A stretch of DNA of 64,000 nt from positions 62,001-126,000 of the forward strand of contig NZ_JBBCBW010000006.1 of the NCBI RefSeq assembly GCF_037204085.1, written 5' to 3'. The notes below the pieces were generated by a model. That model searched no databases, had not been told where the DNA came from, and was given only the letters and a program-made list of their open reading frames with translations. This document shows, one piece after another, positions 44,901 to 51,896 of the stretch. Each line of letters begins with the position of its first letter. The stretch's first letter is position 1. Made by a program: the position numbers and the translations under genes. Source of the DNA: Variovorax sp037204085 (GTDB lineage: Bacteria > Pseudomonadota > Gammaproteobacteria > Burkholderiales > Burkholderiaceae_C).

Positions 44901-45375
44901 GAGAACCGGCATCCATCGTGAAGGTCGAGGACCCGGTAGCCCGCCCGTTGCTGATGAGCACGGCTGAATTGGTTGTGGTCGTGATCGAGCCGAAACTTGC
45001 GGCATTGATGACCAGGTCGGCGTGCGTCGTACCGGTCAAGGCCTGCAGTCGCAACCCGATAGTCCCTCCGACGGTCGTGGCTGGGTTGTTTAAATTGAGG
45101 GTGAATGAGTCGATCAGGTTGTTGTAGTTGATCGAGCCCGGGTAGTTGGCATTCGAGCAGTTGATCGTGTCCGCCCCGGCCACTTCGGCTCCGCACTCAT
45201 TGAAGGCATGCGCCATCTGCGGTGCCGCCGTAAAAAGCGCCACTGCGAGGGCAATGGCCGACACAGGGAAAGCTGCAGCACCAACCGGCGCTGCGTTGCG
45301 CGGCGCTGCGGCCGGGCGCTCGTTCTTCTTGGAATCGAGACGCTTGAGCCCCGCATTGCCTTCGCACGATGTCAT
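41938..45375 (-). CDS. Classical (type Va) autotransporter
   Basis: A 1145-residue self-secreted surface protein. A long signal region runs to about residue 57 (cleavage near M-A-H-A). The passenger of about 780 residues is a Gly/Thr/Ser-rich beta-helix with autotransporter-associated repeats such as T-G-x-N-x-Y-T-G-G/S-T. It contains no visible protease or esterase motif. A linker near 830-870 is followed by a 12-strand beta-barrel (about 875-1145) ending in N-L-N-W-S-F, the normal aromatic terminus. AGGAG precedes the ATG. Cys-poor composition is typical. It probably acts in adhesion or biofilm. Confidence 0.95.
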   Translation of the reverse strand: MTSCEGNAGLKRLDSKKNERPAAAPRNAAPVGAAAFPVSAIALAVALFTAAPQMAHAFNECGAEVAGADTINCSNANYPGSINYNNLIDSFTLNLNNPATTVGGTIGLRLQALTGTTHADLVINAASFGSITTTTNSAVLISNGRATGSSTFTMDAGSLNSNGGNPTVQMSSNGDSHFTLNGGLIRNASGYAVFVSGSKAGNVTAAINGGSIESGTGNAVRVGNPFTGGTGFSEIRMSGGKVVAGGGAGLWVESAGSGQARVAMTGGTVSATGKNGDGILATSKNSTYVVEVTDGSIVSGGSGFGAAIHTAGAGGGIVNIGEGATITAGASGVALRDGDLNRDGIDEIGGNTTITTAGTLTGAVLLGGGTDTLNIAGGAIAGNLTGDGADALNFNLGTNSFTHGAAFAITGMNSVTMNSGTAQIDSTISGNTQLTVNGGTMVLTGANSYTGSTTIGGGTLALAGAGSVATSSQVIADGTFDISGVSAAGTSVQRLSGSGAVMLGGKALTLTAAADTFSGAIAGTGSLALAGGAQVLTGTNTYTGGTAISATSTLQLGDGGTSGSIVGNVVNDGTFVFNRANRLDLGGDISGSGGIRQVGTGMTNLTGNSAAFAGTTTVEAGTLAVNGALGGAMSVLATGRLQGSGTVGGSATVNGTVAPGNSIGTLSINGNFTQFAGSTYQVEVDPASTASDLLRVGGSASIASGAQLNVVRAGSGSFGIGTRYTVLSADGGVIGTYNLTGDTESAFVRVIDTYDANHVYLLAQKTRSFTEPATTPNQVAVGGALETLPGSNPLSTAVAWLPNDFAARDALNQLSADIHASSKTAALEDSRFVREAAIDRLRSAACAPGSAASGAAQKPMRAGTGCTPEDSQARAGWAQVFGSWGRIDSDGNAAKLKRDIGGFFVGADTGIAAGWRVGALGGYSRASADTSARNSSSKTESYHLGVYGGTQWGATGATALRLGVSHSWNKTDTSRSVAFAGFSGSLAGKYDSSTTQAFGELGHRIDLGAATLEPFAGLAHVRLRSDAFVEQGGLAALYGYGGRTDATFSTIGVRASMQASESIRLRGTLGWRHAFGGATPTSTHAFAGSVPFTLSGVPLAKDVAVLEAGIETQLRPNLALNASYSGQFGDRLQDHGFKVNLNWSF

Positions 45376-46361
45376 CTGAAAACTCCTAGAAACAGAAGCT
45401 CAGATCATCACGTGCTGAAACCGTTCTTACAACCAGACACGTATGTGGAAAATACTAACGTGTGTGATTTTCTACGCGCAATGTGGGTGGATCAAGACAG
45501 TCGCACCAACCGTGTGCACTAGTTCTGATCGCTTTTGATGGTTCTTCTTCGGTCAGGCTCGCGCGTGGTCTGTCGTGTCCTACAGCGCGCGGTCGAGACC
45601 CCGCCCCGCCCGCGCTCTAGTTAGGTCGCTTTCGACGACGCTGTCGATGCACCGTGAATCCAAACACGGCGGGCCTGCGCGGTTCATCCGGCAACGTTAG
45701 CGTGGCGACGAGATACGACGCCTCTGAGCGCTGTTCTGCGGAGGATCGGGGCGAAGGAAAGGGCGGCCGTCGCGGGGGCAAATCCGGTTTGGGTTCGGGG
45801 AAAACCTAATTTCCTAATCTGGGCAGCGAAACGGGCCGCAAACCCGCGTGGCGCCTGGTGCTGGGCAGGTTAGGTCTCACCCTGATCTGACCTAACCTAA
45901 AACCTAATTTTTTGCTAAGTACTTGATTTATATGGGTTTAGTTCTCGGCCCCGATCAGAGTGCGCAACCCTAATCTGGTTAGGTCTAGGTTAGGAAAAAA
46001 TTAGGTTTCTTAAAACAGCCGAAACCCGCATGGATAAAGGCTTCGCGGCCGTTCGGTGCTAGTGAATTAGGAAAGTTAGGCTTCCCCCGAACCCTCACCG
46101 GAATTCTGGTGAGAGTCGGCGCGCCAACGATGCGCGTGAGAGTCATGGGCGAACATCCCCGATCACAAGAACCGGTCGAAAGCAGGCAGATCAGATCTGA
46201 GGGGCGCGTGCTCACGGGGCCTAGTCACCCCCGGTGACGTGCTGGCCGCTATGGCAGAAATTTGATTGCCGCGAGAAGAACTTCCGCCGAAGTGACGAAT
46301 GTTGACATTCCGCTCCGGCAGGTCCGCATACAACATCTCCTCAAACTTCAGGGAGATAGTG
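45376..46361. other. Gene-free region with a repeat element
   Basis: About 990 bp without a supported gene. The left part (45376-45790) should hold the autotransporter promoter; I see no clear consensus. The middle (45791-46094) is the TTAGG-rich inverted repeat described separately. On the right, TTGACA at 46302-46307 is a possible -35 for the small gene at 46362, with no convincing -10. Confidence 0.6.
45791..46094. repeat. Inverted pair of TTAGG/CCTAA-rich repeats
   Basis: The left end (45791-45819: GGGTTCGGGG, then CCTAAT twice) matches the reverse complement of the right end (46065-46094) at most positions. Further in, both halves carry AACCTAATTTTTT (about 45901 and the complement at 45995-46008). 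In all about 11 TTAGG or CCTAA words fall within 300 bp. There is no target-site duplication that I can confirm and no open frame of quality. It may be a small non-autonomous element or a protein-binding array. Confidence 0.6.
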
Positions 46362-46631
46362 ATGAGTCAAATGGCCGTGATGGTGAGCGAAGAGGTTCCC
46401 GGTGAATTCCGCTTCTCGCTCTTGGGCTCGGTAAAGGGCTCGCGCGGCGTGCTGAGCTTCCGGCCGTTCGTGTCTGATCAGACAGCACACCAAAGCGCGA
46501 TGGAGGCTTGGATCGCAGGTGCGTGTGCAATGGCCGATCACCTGGTTCGGCCATCCGCGCCCAAAGGAACTGACGACGGCTTGATCGTGGGGCATTCGCC
46601 CATACACGCTGGCGTGCATTCGGCGGCTTAA
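46362..46631 (+). CDS. Small hypothetical protein
   Basis: An 89-residue soluble protein of unknown family. A clear AGGGAGATAG ribosome site precedes ATG 46362. Composition is less G/C-biased than core genes, suggesting accessory DNA. It stands alone on the plus strand between the repeat element and the LexA-controlled minus-strand genes. Confidence 0.55.
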   Translation: MSQMAVMVSEEVPGEFRFSLLGSVKGSRGVLSFRPFVSDQTAHQSAMEAWIAGACAMADHLVRPSAPKGTDDGLIVGHSPIHAGVHSAA

Positions 46632-46700
46632 GGCGGCAGCGACGGCCGCCAAGCTGAAGAGAACAGCGCTGGTGCGTTGTTCCAAAAGAGACCTAGAGGC

Positions 46701-46919
46701 TCAAACAGCTGCGCGCTCGCGCAGTATCTCGACGGGTCCGATACCGCTATAGACGATCTCATTGGTCTTCAGCGAAGTGACCGTCCAGCGATCACCGGGT
46801 GTCACCTTGTAGTCGCCTGGTGCGAGCGGCAGCTCGCGGTCTTCGTGCACCTTGCTGCCCAGCCACGAGGGCGTGCGCAAGATGGTGGCGGGCTCAGGGA
46901 AAAATTCACTTTGGCTCAT
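46701..46919 (-). CDS. Small hypothetical protein, third gene of a LexA-controlled unit
   Basis: A 72-residue soluble protein, probably mostly beta strand, with a G-D-Y-K-V-T-P-G-D-R-W-T-V segment. No family is recognised. It overlaps the upstream 115-residue gene by 14 nt and is therefore the last gene of the minus-strand unit that starts at the LexA box. Confidence 0.6.
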   Translation of the reverse strand: MSQSEFFPEPATILRTPSWLGSKVHEDRELPLAPGDYKVTPGDRWTVTSLKTNEIVYSGIGPVEILRERAAV

Positions 46920-47253
46920 GGCCTATTGTCGCGGCCGCCTCGAGCAACTTCTGCGAGAGGGCGCCAGGCAGGCTGTGCACTTCGCAGTACCAGACCTGGT
47001 AGCACCATCGTCCATTGACCTGCTCAGTCCCGGCAAAGCTGATGGTGTCGAATGCGCAGGCGACCACCTCGGGCCGCCAGAGAATGCCCAGGGGGGGCGG
47101 CATGGTGTCTGGGCGCGCCTCCCACAGGCCGAGCTGCGGCCTGCCTTCAATGTCTTGCAGCGTCAGCATTCCGCATAACCATTGCTGGTCAACGAACTCC
47201 CGCTTGCTCAGCCGCGTGCCACCGCGGTATCGGGGTTTCATCTTCACGCGCAT
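46906..47253 (-). CDS. Hypothetical protein, second gene of a LexA-controlled unit
   Basis: A 115-residue soluble protein with many Trp and Cys residues (W-L-C-G-M, W-C-Y-Q-V-W-Y-C-E-V). The Cys are not spaced as a standard zinc finger. It starts 7 nt after the stop of the 77-residue gene and ends overlapping the 72-residue gene. No family is recognised; the tight spacing argues for a real operon. Confidence 0.6.
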   Translation of the reverse strand: MRVKMKPRYRGGTRLSKREFVDQQWLCGMLTLQDIEGRPQLGLWEARPDTMPPPLGILWRPEVVACAFDTISFAGTEQVNGRWCYQVWYCEVHSLPGALSQKLLEAAATIGHEPK

Positions 47254-47260
47254 AACAATC

Positions 47261-47494
47261 TCACTCGCCGGCGCGCGGCTTCGGCAGCAGCGCCGGAAAC
47301 CCGTGCATCACTGCACGTATGTGGTCACCGGCGTTCCGGTCCCAATCGCCGTATTGGTCGCCGATCCGGGCGCACCTGCCCGACACCAGATCGGCAAACG
47401 CCAGCAGGGTCGGACGCAACGGCTCACCCTCTGCTAGCTCGCCGGCGCGGCGCGCCATCTCGGCGAGTTCTTCTTCAATGGGAGGCTCTGGCAT
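47261..47494 (-). CDS. Hypothetical protein, first gene of a LexA-controlled unit
   Basis: A 77-residue acidic helical protein. I start it at ATG 47494, which lies 22 nt from the LexA box at 47517-47532; the longer in-frame reading would run across that box and the divergent gene. It has no recognised domain. Its position next to a LexA site suggests induction by DNA damage. Confidence 0.6.
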   Translation of the reverse strand: MPEPPIEEELAEMARRAGELAEGEPLRPTLLAFADLVSGRCARIGDQYGDWDRNAGDHIRAVMHGFPALLPKPRAGE

Positions 47495-47516
47495 CGCGGG
47501 GCTTAGTACCTTTGTA

Positions 47517-47532
47517 CTGTACAAATATACAG
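47517..47532. promoter_or_regulatory. LexA (SOS) box between two divergent small-gene units
   Basis: CTGTACAAATATACAG is a strong LexA site (CTG-N10-CAG, with the ATATACAG right half of the consensus). It lies 22 nt from the start codon on each side, so one LexA dimer could repress both directions. TTGTAC at 47512-47517 and TATTTT at 47533-47538 could form the rightward promoter. Confidence 0.85.
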
Positions 47533-47554
47533 TATTTTGGCGATAATAGGCTCC

Positions 47555-47737
47555 ATGGAAAACGTGCCTGCAACCCTTTGGATTGCCGCCTGCGCGCATC
47601 GGCTGCAGCAACAGTGGCATACCGTCGATCCTCTTGAGCTGGAGGATGTCGCACGCGATTTGTGGCGCGACGAACGCCTCCGAGCTATGCCGCCCGACGA
47701 AGCGGCGGTGGATTGGCTGAGGCCAATCACCGAGTGA
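47555..47737 (+). CDS. Small hypothetical protein upstream of the SRAP gene
   Basis: A 60-residue acidic helical protein with several Trp residues, unknown family. ATG 47555 is preferred to an upstream TTG because the latter is inside the promoter. It ends 31 nt before the SRAP gene and is probably cotranscribed with it from the LexA-controlled promoter. Confidence 0.6.
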   Translation: MENVPATLWIAACAHRLQQQWHTVDPLELEDVARDLWRDERLRAMPPDEAAVDWLRPITE

Positions 47738-47768
47738 CACAGCGGGACAGGGGCATAAAAATTCGCAT

Positions 47769-48458
47769 ATGTGCACCCGCTACATCAGCCCAGAGCAACG
47801 TGAGATCGAAGCGTTCTGGAGGATCGATCGAAGGTCCAACCGCCGTAAGGACTGGCAGAACCTGCTGACCGTGTTTCCGCTGTCGCTGGCCAGCTTCATC
47901 CGGCGTGCCGATGAAGTGGACTACGCGCGCGAGCTCGTGGTGGGGCAGTGGGGAATGATCCCGCCCTGGTCGAAGTCGAATGTGCCGACCACCGCGCGCG
48001 GCACGCGCCTGAGCACCGTCAACGCGCGAGTCGAAGGTATGGAGAAGGCGCCAACCTACAAGAATGCCTGGGCCCGCGGCAAGCGCTGCATCATCCCGGC
48101 CACCAGTTTCGATGAGCCGAACTGGGAGACGGGCAAGAACGTCTGGTGGCGCTTCCGGCGCGCCGATGGTGCACCGTGGGGACTGGCTGGACTTTGGGAC
48201 ACCTGGACTGACAAGGAAACGGGCGAGGTCTGGGACAGCTACACGATGCTGATGCTGAACGCCGACGGCCATCCACTGATGGGCCGAATGCACAAGCCCG
48301 ATCCAACGCTGCCGCCCGATCAGCAAGACAAGCGCAGCGCGGTCCCGATCGAGGCGCACGACTTCGACCGCTGGCTCACCTGCACCGTCGACGAAGCGAA
48401 AGAAATGCTGAAGGTGCCACCGCTCGAATTGTTCGACGCGGGGCCGGTGGAAGCGTAA
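47769..48458 (+). CDS. SRAP domain protein (YedK/HMCES-like), SOS response-associated
   Basis: A 229-residue protein of the SOS response-associated peptidase family. Known members bind abasic sites in single-stranded DNA through a thiazolidine link to Cys2. Cys2 is present directly after Met1, Asn85 lies in S-T-V-N-A-R-V-E, and the candidate Glu116 and His175 are in place. The usual F-Y-E-W and H-x-R-M-P motifs are altered (F-D-E-P and M-H-K-P), marking a divergent subgroup. The LexA box at 47517 lies upstream of its partner gene, which agrees with DNA-damage control. Confidence 0.9.
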   Translation: MCTRYISPEQREIEAFWRIDRRSNRRKDWQNLLTVFPLSLASFIRRADEVDYARELVVGQWGMIPPWSKSNVPTTARGTRLSTVNARVEGMEKAPTYKNAWARGKRCIIPATSFDEPNWETGKNVWWRFRRADGAPWGLAGLWDTWTDKETGEVWDSYTMLMLNADGHPLMGRMHKPDPTLPPDQQDKRSAVPIEAHDFDRWLTCTVDEAKEMLKVPPLELFDAGPVEA

Positions 48459-48570
48459 GCCCGCTGAACGTGCTGGAAGAGGAAGTGCGAGGCACTGCAC
48501 GACAGCTCGCTTCCTGACCGGCCAACCACTGGATATTTGGCACTTGCCAAATAAGACGCCTAAAAAGGAA

Positions 48571-48601
48571 ATGCCCCGCTACCTTTTAAGTAGCGGGGCA
48601 T
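48571..48601 (-). terminator. Terminator of tRNA-Asn
   Basis: A perfect 12-bp stem, ATGCCCCGCTAC with GTAGCGGGGCAT, surrounds a seven-base loop. On the minus strand it is followed by TTTCCTTTTT. It lies 22 bp after the tRNA 3' end. Confidence 0.85.
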
Positions 48602-48623
48602 CCAGAGGCCTTGCGGCTTGTAG

Positions 48624-48699
48624 TGGCTCCTCGACCTGGGCTCGAACCAGGGACCTACGGATTAACAGTCCGGCGCTCTACCAACTGAGCTATCGAGGA
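48624..48699 (-). tRNA. tRNA-Asn (GTT)
   Basis: A 76-nt cloverleaf. The acceptor stem TCCTCGA pairs with TCGAGGA, the anticodon GTT is at 48666-48664, the T-loop has GGTTCGAGCCC, and CCA is encoded at the 3' end. There is no intron. The terminator follows directly. tRNA-Asn genes are common integration sites, but no integrase or duplicated 3' end was seen here. Confidence 0.97.
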
Positions 48700-48789
48700 A
48701 CAAGCCTCAGATTATAGCGTGATTTTTTGGGCCTTTCGAACCCGCGCATGCGACCGCAATAAATTTCTGAAGATTTTTTTGAGCGGCGC

Positions 48790-50967
48790 TCACAGCGACA
48801 CGGTCAGGCCAAGGCGCAGCGTGCGCGGCGCGCCCGGAAACAGGTACACATGGCCGAACTGGTAGGGCGATTCTTTCCAGTAGCGGCGGTCGAACAGGTT
48901 GTCGACGGCAAGGCTCCAGCTCGTCTGAACACCGCGCACTTTTGTGTCGTAGCGCAGCACCGCATCGACTCGGGTCCATGAGGGCAGGGTGATCGAACCG
49001 TCGGGCAGCACGTTGCGCCGGCCTTCGTGCGAAAGCTGCCCCAGCACCTCGAGGCCCGGCACCGACGCAACGCGGTACGCAGCCTGCGCGCGCAGCACCT
49101 GCTTGGGCACGTTGGTGGGCCATTGGCCGTTGATGGCGGGCTCTGCGGTGCTGCCGCGGAGCTTGGCATCCATGAGCGTGACGCTGCCGCCAAGGCGCCA
49201 GGGGCCGGTGTTCCATTGCGCGCCCGCCTCGAGGCCGCGGTGCACCGCGCTGCCGTCGTAGCGGCCGTCGCACGGCGTGGTGCCAAGCCGGTTGCAGGCG
49301 TCGAGGTTCGTCATCGGGCGCTTGATGTCGAACCACGCAAGCTGCCAGTTGAAGACATCGTTGCCGCCCTTGAGCCCAAGCTCCCATTGGCGCGAGGTGA
49401 GTGCGGGCAGCGCTTCACCGGCGTTGGTGTATTGCGAGCTCTTGTTCGGCACGACCTGCGACTCCACGCCCTTGCCCCAGCTTGCATATGCCAACAGCCC
49501 GGGCTGGATGGCGTAGCTGGCCGCAACCCATGGCGTGGTGATGCCGTCCTTGTAGCCGGTCGGGCGCGAGCCGTCGGTGCGAATGCTGTCGCGGTCGAGC
49601 CGCGTGTGGCGCAGGCCGACCCAGGTGGTGAAGCGGCTGTTCCAGCGAATGGCGTCCTGCACCGAAAGCTCGGTCGAGCGTTCGTCGCGGTTGGTGTTGG
49701 CGTCTGTGAGCGTCGGGTCCGGAGGCACGATGGCGGTCGCCCAGATGTTGCCGGTGCCGACGTAGTTGTAGGCCTGGTCTTGAAAGCGATTGCGCACGCG
49801 GCTTGCGAGCAGGCCGAAGCCGAGCTCATGCCGCACGCCGCCGGTCATCACGTTGCCCTTGAGGTTCAGGCTGCCGGCGGTTTGCGTGCGCCGCTCGTTC
49901 TCGCTTCGAAAGTCGTAGAAGTCGAAGGTGCCGTCGGAGCAGTAGCGGTCGTAGTTGCCTTCGGCGCCGCAGCCGAAGGCATAGGCCAGGCGGTCATCGG
50001 TCTTGAGCCGCTGCTGGCCGATTTGCGCGCTCCAGCGCCAGTCGGCATTGATCGCCTGGCTGAAGCGCACGCTGCCGGTGAGCGCGTTGAACTCCGAAGG
50101 CTGCGACCACGGCTGGTTGTTGAGGTTGATCTTCGGATCGACCGGCGCAGGCAGCGTGTTACCCAGCAGGCTGAAGCCGTTCTGGCTCGGCTGCGTCTTG
50201 TGGCTGCGCTCGATTTCGAATTCGAGCACCGAGTCGCGCGTGATGCGCCAGTCGCCGGCCAGCGAAAACATGTTGCGGTTGCCGTCGAGGTTGTGCGTGA
50301 GCGGCTTGAGGTTTTCATTCACCACGTTCAGCCGGTAGCCGAACTCGCGATTCGCACCAAAGCGCCCGCCAAGATCGAGCGCGCCGAGCACGCTGCCGCG
50401 GCTGGTGGTTTCCAGGCGCAGCGTGCGCAGGTCTTGCTCGGTGGGCCGCTTGACAACGTAGTTGACCAGCCCGCCCGGCGCGCTGGTGCCGGCCTGAATG
50501 CCGCTGGTGCCGCGCAAGATTTCAACGCGCTCTTTGTTGTCGAGCGGAATCGATGTCTCGGCGCTGATCGGCAAGCCCTCGCGCCGGTAGTTGAAGCGGT
50601 TGTCCAGCACAAAGCCGCGCACGGTCAGGTAGTCCCAGTAGCCGGCGGAGTTGTAGGCATCGGTCACGGACGAATCGAACTGCGTCAGGTCCGCCAGGCG
50701 GCGCGCACCGCTCGCGCGAAGCTGCGTGCTGTCGATGACCGTGGCCGAAAGCGGCAGCTCGCGCACCGGCACGTCGCCGAAGCCGCTCAGGTCGGCTTGC
50801 GGCGCCGCATTGCTTTCGCTCACCGTGATGGCGGGCAGCTCCGTTGGCTGCTGGGCCTGCGCGCCGCCGGCTGCAAGAAAGAAGGCGACAGCCATTGCAC
50901 GCGACACGGGCGATAGCGGCCATGCGGGAAAAGGAATTTGCTTTTTTGTCATTCTTGTCTTGTTCAT
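48790..50967 (-). CDS. TonB-dependent outer-membrane receptor in the thiamine operon
   Basis: A 725-residue receptor. The signal peptide is cleaved near A-Q-A38. The plug domain (about 60-200) includes L-R-G-T-S-G-I-Q-A-G-T-S-A-P-G-G-L-V-N, and a 22-strand barrel ends in L-G-L-T-V-S-L. By sequence it belongs to the siderophore-receptor-like group. However, its ATG overlaps the thiE stop by four bases, making it the last gene of thiO-thiS-thiG-thiE. Uptake of thiamine or a thiamine precursor is therefore a better guess than a ferric siderophore. This is inference from operon structure. Confidence 0.9.
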   Translation of the reverse strand: MNKTRMTKKQIPFPAWPLSPVSRAMAVAFFLAAGGAQAQQPTELPAITVSESNAAPQADLSGFGDVPVRELPLSATVIDSTQLRASGARRLADLTQFDSSVTDAYNSAGYWDYLTVRGFVLDNRFNYRREGLPISAETSIPLDNKERVEILRGTSGIQAGTSAPGGLVNYVVKRPTEQDLRTLRLETTSRGSVLGALDLGGRFGANREFGYRLNVVNENLKPLTHNLDGNRNMFSLAGDWRITRDSVLEFEIERSHKTQPSQNGFSLLGNTLPAPVDPKINLNNQPWSQPSEFNALTGSVRFSQAINADWRWSAQIGQQRLKTDDRLAYAFGCGAEGNYDRYCSDGTFDFYDFRSENERRTQTAGSLNLKGNVMTGGVRHELGFGLLASRVRNRFQDQAYNYVGTGNIWATAIVPPDPTLTDANTNRDERSTELSVQDAIRWNSRFTTWVGLRHTRLDRDSIRTDGSRPTGYKDGITTPWVAASYAIQPGLLAYASWGKGVESQVVPNKSSQYTNAGEALPALTSRQWELGLKGGNDVFNWQLAWFDIKRPMTNLDACNRLGTTPCDGRYDGSAVHRGLEAGAQWNTGPWRLGGSVTLMDAKLRGSTAEPAINGQWPTNVPKQVLRAQAAYRVASVPGLEVLGQLSHEGRRNVLPDGSITLPSWTRVDAVLRYDTKVRGVQTSWSLAVDNLFDRRYWKESPYQFGHVYLFPGAPRTLRLGLTVSL

Positions 50968-51896
50968 GCGGCGGCTGCGCTCATGGCGGCCATCCATTGA
51001 GCGGCCGTGGCCTCCGGGTCGTCTGCGGTGACAAGCGCGCGCACCACGGCGACGGAGCCGACGCCGGTAGCAAGCACCTCCGGCAGGCGCACCGCATCGA
51101 TGCCGCCGATGCCCACTTGCGGATAGCCGCGCAAGAGGCGCGCATACGCTGCGAGTCGCGCCACGCCTTGCGGAGCCGTCGCCATCTTCTTGAGGGTGGT
51201 CGGGTACACCGCGCCCATGGCGATGTAGCTGGGGCTCACCGCATCGGCGCGCACCATCTCGGCATAGCCGTGGGTGCTCACGCCAAGGCGCAAACCGGCG
51301 TCGCGTATTTGCCGCACCTGCGCTGGCGAAAGCGCATCGAGGTCTTCCTGGCCAAGGTGCACGCCGTAGGCACCGGCGGCAATGGCTGTCTCGCAATGGT
51401 CGTTGATGAAAAGCAGCGCGCCGGTGCCGCGCACTGCGTCGACGGCGGCCTGCACTTCGCGCTCGATGGTTGCCGCATCGTCCGACTTGAAGCGCAGCTG
51501 CACGGTGGGCACGCCGGCGCGCGCCATGCGGCCGACCCATTGCGCATCTGGCAACACGGCATACAGGCCGAGCCGTTCGGGGCAGGGCGCAAAGGCATCG
51601 TCGCGCGCCGCGGGCGGAAACGCGCGCATGCCGAAATCGGCCGGCGTCTCGGGCCATTGGCTTGCGTCGAATGCGCCGGTGCGCACTGTCTGTGCCTGCC
51701 ACGCGAGCGCGAGGCATTCGGCATCGATCTCGATGAAGCCGAGCGCGGCGCAGGCTTGCTTGGCACCGCGGTACACCGGGTCGTCCGACGAAAAGCTGCC
51801 GGCCGAAATGGCCGAGGCCGTGATGGCGCCAAAGCGCAAGCCATGCGCTGCGACGATGGCGTGGGCAACGGCCCGGTGGTCGTTCAGCGCGGTCAT
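50964..51896 (-). CDS. thiE: Thiamine-phosphate synthase with N-terminal extension
   Basis: A 310-residue protein that joins HMP pyrophosphate and thiazole phosphate to thiamine phosphate. The ThiE TIM barrel occupies about residues 105-305 with Q-L-R-F-K, F-I-N-D-H, G-V-H-L-G-Q-E-D and G-I-G-G-I motifs. Typical ThiE is near 210 residues, so about 100 N-terminal residues are extra. They contain a G-S-F-S-S-D-D-P-V-Y segment and resemble no domain I can name. The start overlaps the thiG stop by four bases, which fixes it at 51896 and shows the extension is real. Confidence 0.93.
   Translation of the reverse strand: MTALNDHRAVAHAIVAAHGLRFGAITASAISAGSFSSDDPVYRGAKQACAALGFIEIDAECLALAWQAQTVRTGAFDASQWPETPADFGMRAFPPAARDDAFAPCPERLGLYAVLPDAQWVGRMARAGVPTVQLRFKSDDAATIEREVQAAVDAVRGTGALLFINDHCETAIAAGAYGVHLGQEDLDALSPAQVRQIRDAGLRLGVSTHGYAEMVRADAVSPSYIAMGAVYPTTLKKMATAPQGVARLAAYARLLRGYPQVGIGGIDAVRLPEVLATGVGSVAVVRALVTADDPEATAAQWMAAMSAAAA

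Noticed and set aside
45800..46085. TTAGG words considered as a CRISPR array or telomere-like repeat
   Set aside because: Words are too short, irregularly spaced and in both orientations; no cas genes.
45985..46215. A 76-codon minus-strand frame inside the repeat element
   Set aside because: Its end consists of the TTAGG repeat itself and it lacks a ribosome site.
46677..47018. A 113-codon plus-strand frame opposite the LexA-controlled minus genes
   Set aside because: Antisense to two overlapping genes with ribosome sites and tight spacing; no domain.
48571..48601. Perfect inverted repeat considered as an attachment or integron site
   Set aside because: Its position directly after tRNA-Asn and the T-rich minus-strand tail fit a terminator better.
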